A stretch of 64,000 bases of DNA from Adiantum capillus-veneris (lineage: Eukaryota > Streptophyta > Polypodiopsida > Polypodiales > Pteridaceae), in contig CM043945.1 in the NCBI GenBank assembly GCA_014529385.2, forward strand, positions 98,987,463-99,051,462. The letters run 5' to 3'. Below are positions 11,781-22,653 of the stretch, piece after piece (position 1 is the stretch's first letter; every line of letters starts with the position of its first letter). Under the pieces are notes generated by a model. That model saw nothing but the letters and a program-made list of their open reading frames with translations, made no database searches and was not told the DNA's origin. Both the position numbers and the translations under genes were made by a program.

Positions 11781-12341
11781 GGGTCAAAAGTTGGTTATTT
11801 AGAACAATAAAACCGTTCATGTGGGATAAAAGATATGAGGACAGCATGTGAGAACATTTGCGTTCACTAGGCATTTGATTTTGCATAAAAATGCATTCCA
11901 TCTACCCCAGCAATAGTATAGCAAGTGGAAGAACAAGGTGCAAAATTTTGGCAACAAATTGCAAGTTCTTGTCTTGATTGTATTTGGGTTTGTTGGGGGC
12001 CTTACAGGTGGTAGCCTTGGGAATTGTCAAAGCATCAATATCCCCGATGTAGTAATCTTTCAACATGCCTTGCACTGTTTCGAAATGCCCCACATCCTCA
12101 AAGTTGTAGGTGGCATCCCTACATATTGCTGACAATATAACATCATCCCCTCAAGGATACTCCTATAAGAACCTCGTCACATCGTAGACTTTGCGGGCTA
12201 ATGTGAGGATCTAGCATTTTTCCAATGTGCTGTGCTCAGAAACCTACACAAAGTTGATCTTTGACATGGCAATATAGCAGAGGAATGGGGGAACCCAAAT
12301 CGCCAAGCACAAAATCAGGGCTCTAATGCATGAGCTACGTT

Positions 12342-12342
<1 letters not shown>

Positions 12343-12417
<75 letters not shown>

Positions 12418-12551
12418 ACTGAAAGAGTAGGAGTGGGCACTTAGTGCCCTCTTTCCCTCTCTTTTTTTGAGATGAGAGAAGAAGAGTGGGTGCTAAGTGC
12501 CCACTCTCCTGTTCAAGGGAGTCAAGAGAGAAGTGGACGCTAAGCACCCAA

Positions 12552-12618
<67 letters not shown>
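12343..12618. repeat. (CT)n ... (GA)n inverted microsatellite pair
   Basis: A (CT)n run at 12343-12415 and a (GA)n run at 12556-12618 face each other across about 140 bp. The spacer carries related segments built on TGGGCACTTAGTGCCC and TGGGTGCTAAGTGCCCAC. The two arms are complementary and could form a long hairpin. Confidence 0.85.
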
Positions 12619-12619
<1 letters not shown>

Positions 12620-13440
12620 CCCACTCTCTCTTTCTCTCTTGGGGAGAGACAGAACAAGTGAAGATTTGTCAATTTAGGCAACATGACCATAAAGAAGGTC
12701 CATCAATATAAGTAGCATTGGTGCAAATTCACCGATCTATGCAGCAGATCTTGTTCGTGTCGATTCACCATTTTAGGCAACACTGATTACAGAATCATAT
12801 AATAGTGGCTCACCACCACTACTACTCGTGTAACATTGTCAACCCAGGTATATGATGGAAGTGAATTTGGTTATATTGATATAGAATCAGATTTGGTTTG
12901 TGATGAAATGATGATGACATTGTTTATGCATTTGGACTTGAATATTAGATATTAAATGATGATTGTGACCAACGATATTCTAATACATCAGGATATGACA
13001 CATACTCTTTATTCTAGTGTTATGGGACACTAAAATATGTAGTATGTTAATGACAAAATGCATAAGAAAATTATTGTGTTTAAGTTTGTTAGATTTTATT
13101 TTGATACATTATGATTCCAATATGTAATTTAACCACTGTTTTTGACAAGTTATGATTTGCTGCATAATAATATAGCAATTGAGGTAGTTGCTTCCTTAAT
13201 GGGGAGGTATGTAATTATGATGCTTTAACAACTATTTATTGTAGAGCTTATAGGTGGAAGCCAATGTGAACCATTGGATTATTTAACAATGGATAAATAG
13301 CTTACGAACACGTTTTTATGAGAAAGTGTTATTTTATGTTCAAAAAAATAGTTGAAATCATTTTTTAGTATTGACAACTATCTATAAATATATACACACA
13401 AGAGGAAAATGGTCACTCTTGCATGGTGAGAGATTGTACC
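12619..13440. other. AT-rich non-coding stretch
   Basis: No gene or repeat boundary recognised. Confidence 0.4.
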
Positions 13441-13443
13441 AGT

Positions 13444-13520
<77 letters not shown>
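13444..13520. repeat. (CT)n followed by (AT)n microsatellite
   Basis: Compound microsatellite: about 21 CT units, then about 17 AT units. Confidence 0.95.
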
Positions 13521-13523
<3 letters not shown>

Positions 13524-14094
13524 TAGCACTCCATTATCAAAGTCTCCATGCTACTCTCTATGTGCTCGTGTAGTAATAGCTTACAAGTAGCCAGTCTGAT
13601 AGGTTCTATAGGTTACAGATACAGGTTATTCTCAATCATCAGAGTTTGCAGATAGTTGTATGATTTGTGGGATGCATTTTGAAAATCCTGTTTACTCATT
13701 AGTTATGCATATGGTCACACATTTTATGCTCTTTTGAGAGCCATCTATTCCCGGATTGAGTTCATCTGGTTATAGCGAGATTGTTTGTGCTTTCATATCT
13801 CTTGTGGCACTTGTTCATGCACAGATTATCTATACAACAAAGGTTACTCCGTAGATTTACGTTGAGTTTCGAACACTGCTATTGTACGTCATTTTGTAAA
13901 GCTGTATTGTGCATATGCAAGTATTGGATTGATGCAGTGATCATATTTGTGTGATGTAGTGGTCAAGTTCATCTCCCACCTTGATGCATATGCGGTACTT
14001 TGTTCCTTGACATCTATTTTGATACGATATGTGTGACGTTTTTGAGTCTACAGAGGTGACTCATGAGAGATGGCAATCTTACTCATATTGATAT

Positions 14095-14257
14095 TTGAGA
14101 TGTTGGCATTGCGGTCGCACATGGCACATTAGATATCATTGCTTTAGACATATGAGGCAACATAAGAGATCCATGCTTAGGGTATCCATCCTCCTAAGAT
14201 TTACATTTTGCTTCTACAACTCGTTTGAACTTTTCTATTTTCCTCCCATGCACTCTA
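14095..14257 (+). pseudogene. Gag zinc-knuckle remnant
   Basis: The + strand at 14101-14142 encodes CWHCGRTWHIRYHC, a CX2CX4HX4C knuckle of the kind found in retrotransposon Gag, followed by a short basic segment. No other Gag domain is visible beside it. It is cut on the right by an LTR fragment starting at 14258. Confidence 0.4.
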
Positions 14258-14467
14258 TGAAGGACCTTGTGGGAGAAGCACGAGTGTATTGTGTGCTATG
14301 TAGGAGAAGAGAGAGCAGATCTGGATCAAGCAGCCTCTCAAACCAATAGTGAGAGAGCTCCTTATTATTTATCTTATTAAAGAATTAGGGGATAGCATAC
14401 AGATGTGGGCGCTCGAACACTGATGTGTGCCGAGCTTAGGATAAGGCACAGCGCCTTTACCCCAACA
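14258..14467 (-). repeat. 210-bp LTR, minus orientation
   Basis: Read on the minus strand it begins TGTTGGGGTAAAGG and ends GGTCCTTCA. It aligns over its whole length with the plus-oriented LTR at 16816-17025, which is also 210 bp, sharing TTCTTTAATAAGA and TGAGAGG. A purine-rich segment (minus AAATGGGAG) abuts its inner side at about 14470-14490, so it is the 3' LTR of an element extending to the right. Confidence 0.8.
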
Positions 14468-14739
14468 AACTCCCATTTAAAAGCGAGTGTGTTGATAAGT
14501 GGACCTACTAGTAGCTAACTACTCTCACTTGCACTAGCATCAACATCATACTATTTCCCTTTAAAGTGGAAGGACACTTTCTTGTTTACATAATTGAGGA
14601 TAGGATTAATTTTATAATGCCTTGGCATTATAAAATTTTATAGGATGAAATTTATTTTAGTAATGCCATGGCATTCCTAAAATAACATCACATCTTTGGA
14701 TTGGAGAAACTAAGAAAGACTCTCGTCGACATACTTGCC

Positions 14740-16150
14740 GATTTTCAAATTCAAATGTCCTTGAGCAGGAGTAGAGTTCATGGTCAACCCCGCAAAGGCT
14801 CAACTAGACATGATGGGGGTTCCAACGCCTAACTAGAGTGAGACCATGGTGAGACCAAAAGACTCTAAGAGATCCAGCAAGATAAAATTGTCTATCGAGC
14901 TTGGATCAAAGAGAATCAAGACTCTTTGCCCATTAAAGCTACATCCCTTTAAAAGTTTCGCTTGCCTTTCTTCTTCCTGATGTTAGCTTGTACATTAGGT
15001 ATCATTAGGTGAAATTTGGACTCACAAAGGGGCCCTTTAAGGAGTTTGACTTTACCTCTCTTTGCCAAAACGGGCGCATGGATAAATTTTTACAAACAAA
15101 CTCAAAGTTGGGGGAGGTTTGACAATTAGAATGTCCTCTTCAAGCTCTATTTAATGATATATAGCACGCCATGAGGTTCCTCATATTTTAGAAGATTCTT
15201 TTTTTGATTCACTTATGATGTGACAACTCTTTCAGAATCTAAGTGAATCAAAAAAAGAATCTTCTAAAATATGAAGAATCTCATGGCGTGCTATATATCA
15301 GTAGATAGAGCTTGAAGAGGACATTCTAACTGTCAAACCTCCGCCAACTTTGGAGTTTGTTTGCAAAAATTTATCCATACGCCCGTTTTGGTAGAGAGAG
15401 GTAAAGTCAAACTCCTTAAAGGGCCCCTTTGTGAGTCCAAATCTTACCTAATGTAAATTTGAAGCAAGAGGTGGAGAATCCTTCTTAAGATGCAATCTAA
15501 TTTCTTGTGGCCTTTATCACCACAAAAGAAACACTTGCCCTCTTCCATGTAAGCCTTTAGCTGAGAGGGAGTGCACACATGCATTCACATCAACACAACC
15601 GTGTGCGCTTCAAGAATTTGCTCCAATAGTACATTATCTAGATGCAAGTAGGCCTTTGAGATAAGGACTATTTTTGTCATCTTTAAAAAATTATAGGCTC
15701 CAAATAGTCTAAATATGCTCTCTTTAGGCATCCTTTACACTTCAAATGCTAATCTTCTTGAACATTTCTCACGTCAAAACAAAAAGAAATCTTAGCAACG
15801 GCTAAACACAACACTAAAATAATTAATCAATCCAAGTAGAGGCAAGCTCCGTCAATGATAGTATGGCAATGAAAGTGTATGTGATCAATAAAATGATGAG
15901 CTCCACTTGCTGATGTTCCTCAATGGCTAACGTCACAGTCTCAACCCATTCTTAAATTTTGTATCATTTAGCTAGGAGCATCCTATAAGTTTCCAAATTA
16001 CACCTCAATGTCAGAGAACCTCAACACAATGACCAATATGTTGTTGCAATACTTTGTTTGATATTGAAAGAAGGTACCATAACACTCAAGCGAGGAAAGC
16101 CAAAGTTATAGACCAAATGTGGACAATTAGATAACCTAGATGCCCTTAAA
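14740..16150 (-). pseudogene. Retrotransposon gag-protease remnant split by a fold-back
   Basis: On the minus strand a CCHC knuckle (CFFCGDKGHKKLDC) is encoded at about 15482-15525. Further downstream, near 14940-14830, sits a retropepsin-like stretch (VLILFDPSSIDNFI, with DPS where D(S/T)G is expected) followed by LLESFGL. The order gag knuckle then protease fits an LTR element whose 3' LTR is 14258-14467; reverse transcriptase and integrase are missing. The inverted duplication at 15003-15453 lies between the two domains. Confidence 0.6.
15003..15453. repeat. 450-bp fold-back (inverted repeat, 26-nt loop)
   Basis: The left arm 15003-15214 and right arm 15241-15453 are near-perfect reverse complements, with a 26-nt spacer at 15215-15240. 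The match runs from GATTCACTT/AAGTGAATC at the loop outward to ATTAGGT.../...ACCTAAT. The mismatches are few single changes and short gaps. A transcript across it would form a stem of about 210 bp. Confidence 0.9.
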
Positions 16151-16227
16151 CTTTTGACCTTTCAAATCATCCTCACTAGTTAGCCGCACCCTACCCATGC
16201 ACAAAGAGTGTGGTAAATATGTTTGTG

Positions 16228-16233
16228 TGTCAG

Positions 16234-16286
<53 letters not shown>
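16228..16286. repeat. (CT)n(CA)n microsatellite
   Basis: Compound CT then CA dinucleotide run. Confidence 0.95.
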
Positions 16287-16289
<3 letters not shown>

Positions 16290-16439
16290 TCATGGCAAAG
16301 TGATTAAATAGGGATACACAGACTAGGAGACACTTGACATAGAGCTACACATGGAGGTGTAAACTTGATCTGGAATTGCAATGGAGCACTATGGACACAA
16401 CCACAAATATTGGAGGAATTGATGGAGGGTAGAGACACG

Positions 16440-16661
16440 TGTTAGCAACGAGATATCGAATGTTGGATTCTCAACAAATATCTCCTTGACACCTATGGGT
16501 TAGCAAAGAGAAATATCTCTTTGACACCTTGGTAGTTACTATGTACTTCTTCATGGGTTGGAGTATGGGTTAGCAAAGAGATATCGAATGTTGGATTCTC
16601 AAGAAATATCTCTTTGACACCTTGGTAGTTACTTTGTACTTCTTCATGGGTTGGAATATGG
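16440..16661. repeat. Tandem direct repeat, unit about 70-110 bp
   Basis: The segment GGTTAGCAAAGAGA...ATATCTCTTTGACACC...CTTCATGGGTTGGA occurs twice nearly identically (from about 16498 and about 16569). A partial third copy sits to the left (ATATCGAATGTTGGATTCTC at about 16451 and 16582). Confidence 0.8.
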
Positions 16662-16815
16662 GGCGGTAACATTAGGGATTCCCCTTGGAAAGACTTTGAA
16701 AATGTTAGAAAACGTTTTCTTACATAATTTATCCAACTTAAGATACAAACACCTTACATGCTTCTTCTCCTTGAGCCAAGATCACTTTCCATTGTGGGTA
16801 AGGGCTTGGAGAGAG

Positions 16816-17025
16816 TGTTGGGGTAAATTTGGTGTGCCTTACCCTGGGCCGAGCACGTGTTAGTGTTTGGCCACTGACATTTGTACATTATCCCCTTATT
16901 CTTTAATAAGAAAAATAATAAGGATTTCTCTTACTATCAGATTGAGAGGTTGCTCCACCCACATTTGTTCTCTTCTCTCCTACACAACACACACTACGCT
17001 TGCACCGCTCTCACATGGTCCTTCA
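16816..17025 (+). repeat. 210-bp LTR, plus orientation
   Basis: It starts TGTTGGGGTAAA and ends GGTCCTTCA, and is the same family as 14258-14467. It is followed after two bases by a primer site TGGTATCAGACC (initiator-Met type) at 17028. It is therefore the 5' LTR of a plus-strand element, of which only the start remains. Confidence 0.85.
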
Positions 17026-17460
17026 ATTGGTATCAGACCTAGGGGGAGCCGCATCGTCTCCTTTATCGGCTTCATGCATGCACAAGCTTTGAGGCAAGCT
17101 AAGGCTTGAATGGTAGCAAAAAGAAGGAGAAATCATCCTCTCCAAACTTTAGATTTCTAGCAGCTTTGCAATTACATCTTCTAGAGATTTGGGAAGAGGA
17201 TTTTATGAAAGCCTTAGGTAATGTTAATAATTAACTCAAGTAGTAAGCAAACACAGAGAGCATTGGAAGTTTTGCTAAGTAGCTAGCACGAAGGAGACAC
17301 ACATACAACATTAGAAATTAAAATGGCAGAGTAAGACTCTTAAACCTGGGCTTCTCAAGAAAGAAATGTAGCACTAAATCAACCACCCACTAAGCAAAGA
17401 TACGCTAGGTAGGTAAGGAAGCACTAGACTTTATCACAAGTAGTTTTGGAAAATTTCTAA
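17026..17460 (+). pseudogene. 5' internal fragment of 210-bp-LTR retrotransposon
   Basis: After the primer site, a degraded frame reads like a copia-type Gag N-terminus (for example ALQLHLLEIWEEDFMKALG near 17164-17220). Multiple stops follow and no pol is present. No matching 3' LTR is seen. Confidence 0.4.
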
Positions 17461-17683
17461 CTCTAACATCAATTAGAGAGAGAAGGGGCTGCCCTTCTTG
17501 GTCTCATGCTTCCTCCTACACGCACACAACTGACAACTTGTAGCCGTGGCACTCGAGAGCAGCAAGTGTTGGGGTTGTGGATTTTGTCGCACCTCACACC
17601 CATAGAAAAATCCCCTAGTCTAGTAGTCATGTAAAGCATGTGTGTGCCTCTATGAAGGAAAGAAGTACGTGTATGTAAGTAAC

Positions 17684-17686
<3 letters not shown>

Positions 17687-17727
<41 letters not shown>

Positions 17728-17830
17728 CATGTGCAATAGGCAAGGTGCATGTGAGAAGCTAGCATATAAGCAGCCCTTTGTAATCTCTTGTGTGTAATAA
17801 TCTACCTATTTTGCATCTACTCCATTGTGT

Positions 17831-17876
<46 letters not shown>
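17687..17876. repeat. (TG)n and (CT)n microsatellites
   Basis: (GT)n at about 17687-17726 and (CT)n at about 17832-17876. Confidence 0.95.
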
Positions 17877-17878
<2 letters not shown>

Positions 17879-19344
17879 CTCTACACTAATCTATTCAAGC
17901 ATGCCATTACCATGAATGGCACACTAATTTATCCACCTAGCTAGTACTTACAAGTCGTATTAGAGTCATAACATGATTAGCATTTCCTAACCATCCTAAT
18001 CGATCTGCATCAATTCATCCATTAAATCCTAAGCATATCTTCCTATGGTAGATTGTAGTGGCACTTCCTTTTAGCCATTACCATTGCTAACTCAATACTC
18101 GGTTTGCATTGCATTAAAAATCTCGTTAATTGAGCATGCATTAGAATTCAATTTGCATGTTTATTAGTCTTGCATCAGTAAGTGCTTAGATTTCAAGCTC
18201 TAATTAGGCACGAGTGAGGGCCAAGGCTAAAAGTTAATTCGACATCTTGTCATACGGAAGCTACCCTTTCTCCAAAATGTATTCCGCTAAATCCCAATCT
18301 ACCATCAATGTGCTGCTCGGCATGATCGCTGCCTTGCAAAAGGGTTGTGCCGCTTTGGTGACACCCACAAAAGAGCTATCAACAACCACCCATCTGCCCC
18401 ACATGGTGCAGCCCCCAGCATATGTTGCAACTTTGTGCCAATCCCGTCAATCCCGCTATTTTCAACCTCCTCACCATCCAATCTGTAGTTGCTAACTGAC
18501 AACAAGGCCACTGCCAACTTCAAGTTAGTGTTGAAGCCCTGCAGGAAATCACCACCTATCAAACCTACTCCCCTGCGCTCAGTGTCTACCCTAGTTTGGT
18601 GCCTAGCCCAATTGCTAACAAGCTGGTCCCACAAAATTGCTTGCAAGCTCTCTGTTCTCACCAACCTGTGCCTTGCCCCGCTCTGCATAGAATTTTTTGG
18701 TGAACCACCACAAGAAACTTTAATTCAATTCCTACATAGCAAAAAAAAAGACTTTCCTAGATAAAACTTGAACATATGTAGGAAAAGTCCAAACTAGTAA
18801 AAATGGAACCTTTTATTGTATATATATATGCAATAAAAATGACCCACATAATAAAACTATGTAGCTTTTTTACCAACACGCACGAAAAGAAAACTATATC
18901 GATTTTTGACCAACATATGCACAAGAAAAAACTACATAGTAATTGGAACGGAAGAAAATCTATATAGTAATATTCACGTTAGTTTTATATACAATAGCTA
19001 AACAAAAAGAGTCACATAAGTGAATAACCTAAATCTAAGTTTTTTATTATATACATATTTATTGATTTTATAATTAAAATAATAATATTATAATAACAAC
19101 TCTCACAAATATGTCGTAGATCTTGCATCAAAGAAATTAAATCTTTGCATCGAACTCATTGTGTGGGTATTTCGAGTAGAGACTACCTCATAAGAAAAGA
19201 ACAACATATAAGAGTAACTCACAGTAGCTTTTTGAAGAATTCAATCTAAGTCATAAATTTAAGAATTGAAAATAGTTGATGCAAGAATGTTCACCCTTTC
19301 TTTGGGTCTCAAGGTTACATTAAAATAATCAAATTAGCATAACA
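17877..19344. other. Mostly AT-rich intergenic DNA
   Basis: Open frames on both strands at 18247-18764 (up to 127 codons) show no recognisable domain, and the sequence there is more GC-rich than its surroundings, so it may be a fragment of an unrecognised element. The rest has no supported feature. Confidence 0.35.
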
Positions 19345-19364
19345 TCATTCAACCACAATTACAT

Positions 19365-21743
19365 TGATAGCCGTTTTTCGGCTATTATAAATTGTCATAG
19401 TGAGCTACCTCACCCTACACAATTCACCCAAACACTATGGCTATCCCTACCATTTCACTGTATATAGGCGTGTGTGAGTTATGGGACTTTTCTCGTATTT
19501 TTTTTAATACCCTCAATTAGCTAGTCACTGGGCTAGTTGAGCCAAAGAAAATTAAAAAAATTAAAAAAATGTATAGTATGGCCTCTTTGTGTGTAAATAT
19601 TTCATTATATATATGGCCTAAATATAAGGATTTTTTAATATTATTTTGATATTTTATTCAAATATTTATACCTAGGTGTGTGTTTTATTAAACTTATGTA
19701 TGCCTTCTTTCATCCTCTTGCACCATAAGTGTATTTTTTGCCAACGTGTACATACTCTAACCTCATATTTTTCTTTTATACAAATCACCCCCACATTTTC
19801 ACCCTCACCCTCGTGAAAACAAAAAAATTGATTTCTACTTTCTTAGTCATGTTTATTATATTATTTTCATTTACTTGCATACCTTTTCCTCTTTCACCCA
19901 AAATAATACAAAGAGGGACCATATCATATGATTCCAATATCTTTACATATTCATAATTCCTCCATATTTTTTTATATTTTTTTTTACTCAATATTCTAAC
20001 ACCATGTGCTCATTGAGCTAAAATCCATAAATAGTCCCTACACTAGTCCCACCATGTATATATTGCTTTATTCACCAATAATCCTCCTCCATGCATGTGT
20101 AAAGGGCAACTTGGATGCTTTGTATTATGATATGACAAAGGAGGGGCTCACTCTTGGATGCATTGTACAAATTCAACAAAGAAGGGGGCCACTAAGACTT
20201 TTGCAAGCATAAAAAACAGGCTTTTTGGTAAGATTTTTGGCACCCATCTCCACTCCGAATTTGGAGCGGTGGTCAAAAGAGAAAATGTGAAACAAAATCT
20301 GAATAATCACCTCAAACATTTTGGTAATTTTTGGAGCAACCACCGGTGAGCTATGATGTTTTGAGTGGACCCCAGTCTGCCCACTTTTCTCACAAAGTAA
20401 CCCATAGTCTTCTCTCACCTCCTTTCCCACTTCCACACACATACACTCATTCCCCTCCATTCCTCACTCAAACCTACAACTTCCATGCCTTACTTCATCT
20501 TCTGCACCATTTTCATCTCTCCTTACTCCATAGCTCAAAAGATTATCATCTCTACACACATATAGCTCAATTTCTCTCTCTAGAATCAACTTCATATTAC
20601 CATGACCTCTTCATCCTTTCATAAAAGAGAAAAAATCAGCAAATAACCAATCTCAAGCCATGTAAAAGGAGGAGTTTGATCATGGAGAATTCAACTTCCC
20701 CATGGTCACAATAACTGCACCGACAAAGTTCTACAACCGCTTCATTCACTGGAGGAGAAGGTGGAGAATTTCATTTACATCTTGTGGTTTCCACCAAATT
20801 GTGTATATTCTCAATTTTCTCTTACTTTTTATCATTTTATAAATCATATAATGCACCTTGAGTGCATATGCCATGAAATTTTACCCCATCCTACTAACTT
20901 CAAACTACTAACACTAACTGCTAACCTTGTTTTTGGTAAATTGCACCCACTCTACTCTACCGTGGAGTAGGCAACCTCACACAAAAAATCACTCACCTCT
21001 CTAGAATCTTCTCTATTTCACCTCAATTATTCTCTCCTCTTGAGCCCACATCCATCTGGCTCAAGAGACAAGAGAGCCCCACTCTCATAAGAACATATAA
21101 AAAATTTCATAAACATGATTTTCTATGAAAATGTTGATTAGGTAGTATAATCCTAATTAGGGCTCTCCTCACCTATAAATAAAGCCCTTCTCCCTTTGTA
21201 AATGGCAAGGATCCCTACACTATTGCTTACTTTGAGCGTGCCATTCACCATCTTAGTTTTAGGGAGTGAGAGTGAGCTCTCTATGCACCATTACATGTGG
21301 TGTATAGGAAAGCTTCTTTGAGCTAGTTGTAACATTGCAAGGGAGTGAGTGATTCATAACTTCCATCAAAGTTGTACCTACTCTTGTGCATCAATTTAAT
21401 CAATAAGTTGGGTGCAAATCGCGGGTCAAAACTCTCTTGAGTCTCTCCAATTCACGCTTGGCAACCTCATCTCATTTGGTTTAAGGTGACGCGTTTTCAT
21501 TTTGAGATTCTTTTGGAGTATCTGCTTGTATGTGACTCAAGTGTTCTTGTGTTTGTTGTTGTTTCTTGGGAAAACATTATAAGAGGATTGTATGGTGAGA
21601 GGTCTCCCATAACCCTAAGATAATGTGTAGATTGCAACATCATCAAACTTAATCGTGTCTCTTGACTCTCCTCCAAGCTGTTCATACACCCACGTCAATC
21701 ACTAAAATTGAAGCTAAATTCTTGCACAAAGATCTCTTTCTTT

Positions 21744-21809
<66 letters not shown>

Positions 21810-22060
21810 GTGTGTGTATTTGTAGCATTTAAATTAGTGATAGTGTACCCTTCCTTCTCGCTTGTTTTGCTAAGGGATTCTCCTCTTTTGCGTCCTAGTT
21901 CGCTCTCTAACTAGGTGGTGCCCCTATCTTGTTTGGGTTTGGCTGTGGGTTGGTTGTTGTTTTGTGCTTGTGGTTGCCCCCAGACCCAATTGAGCAGCAC
22001 GAGAGCCTTGAGGGGTGTTTAGAGGTCGCCTCTCTTGTTGCCCCTCCCCGGACCGCCTCA
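19365..22060 (+). repeat. 5' LTR (2,696 bp) of large gypsy element
   Basis: Nearly identical to 27961-30626. It contains a (TG)n tract at about 21749-21806 that is roughly twice as long as in the other LTR. TATA-like CACCTATAAATAAAGCCC lies at about 21170-21187, a plausible retroelement promoter. Confidence 0.93.
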
Positions 22061-22064
22061 ATTT

Positions 22065-22082
22065 TGGTGCCCCCACTGAGGA
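22065..22082 (+). other. Primer-binding site
   Basis: TGGTGCCCCCACTGAGG begins four bases after the 5' LTR and starts with TGG, as expected for a tRNA 3' CCA end. I cannot name the tRNA with confidence. Confidence 0.7.
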
Positions 22083-22653
22083 AGCCTTGTGTATTTTTGT
22101 GTAGGATCAACTTTTAGCATAGTCAAATAGGTTGCATGAATCACGAGAATTTGTATGATCCTTTTATTCCCATTACAAGGCAAAAGGTGCACATAATTGT
22201 TAGTACTAAGTTGCAATTTCAACGAGTAATTCGCAGGATTTTAGGTCCTCTTAGGTTGGCCGAGATAAACGCTTCAGTGAATCCTTTTATTTTGCCAATC
22301 ATTAGATACGACCTTGGTTTGGACGTGTATATTTTTGTTTTTTTTTAAGAATTAGGGCATGCTTAGACCATGGACAATGGCCCAGGAATAGAAGTTTTCC
22401 CCTTCCATTTCACTCCACACATTAGAGTAAACATTGCAATTAGTAAAAAAATCCATTTTCAACAACGTATGGTGTTCATGTTTGGTGCCCAAAGAGTAGG
22501 AGAAATTCTTGCGTCACCAAACCCTGTCATCCTACCTCTAATTGATTATCATAGGTCATTTAATGTGAATATTTTTTTTTGTTGTAGAATAGATTGCAAT
22601 TTAGAAAATATTATTGAAAAACAAAAAACGTGCGTCACTTTGGAATCAATTCA

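Noticed and set aside
14740-16150. Intact retropepsin domain
   Set aside because: The active site reads DPS in place of D(S/T)G, and the frame is broken by the fold-back.
17567-17600. TGTTGGGG at 17567 as the 3' LTR of the plus-strand element starting at 16816
   Set aside because: Similarity ends after nine bases.
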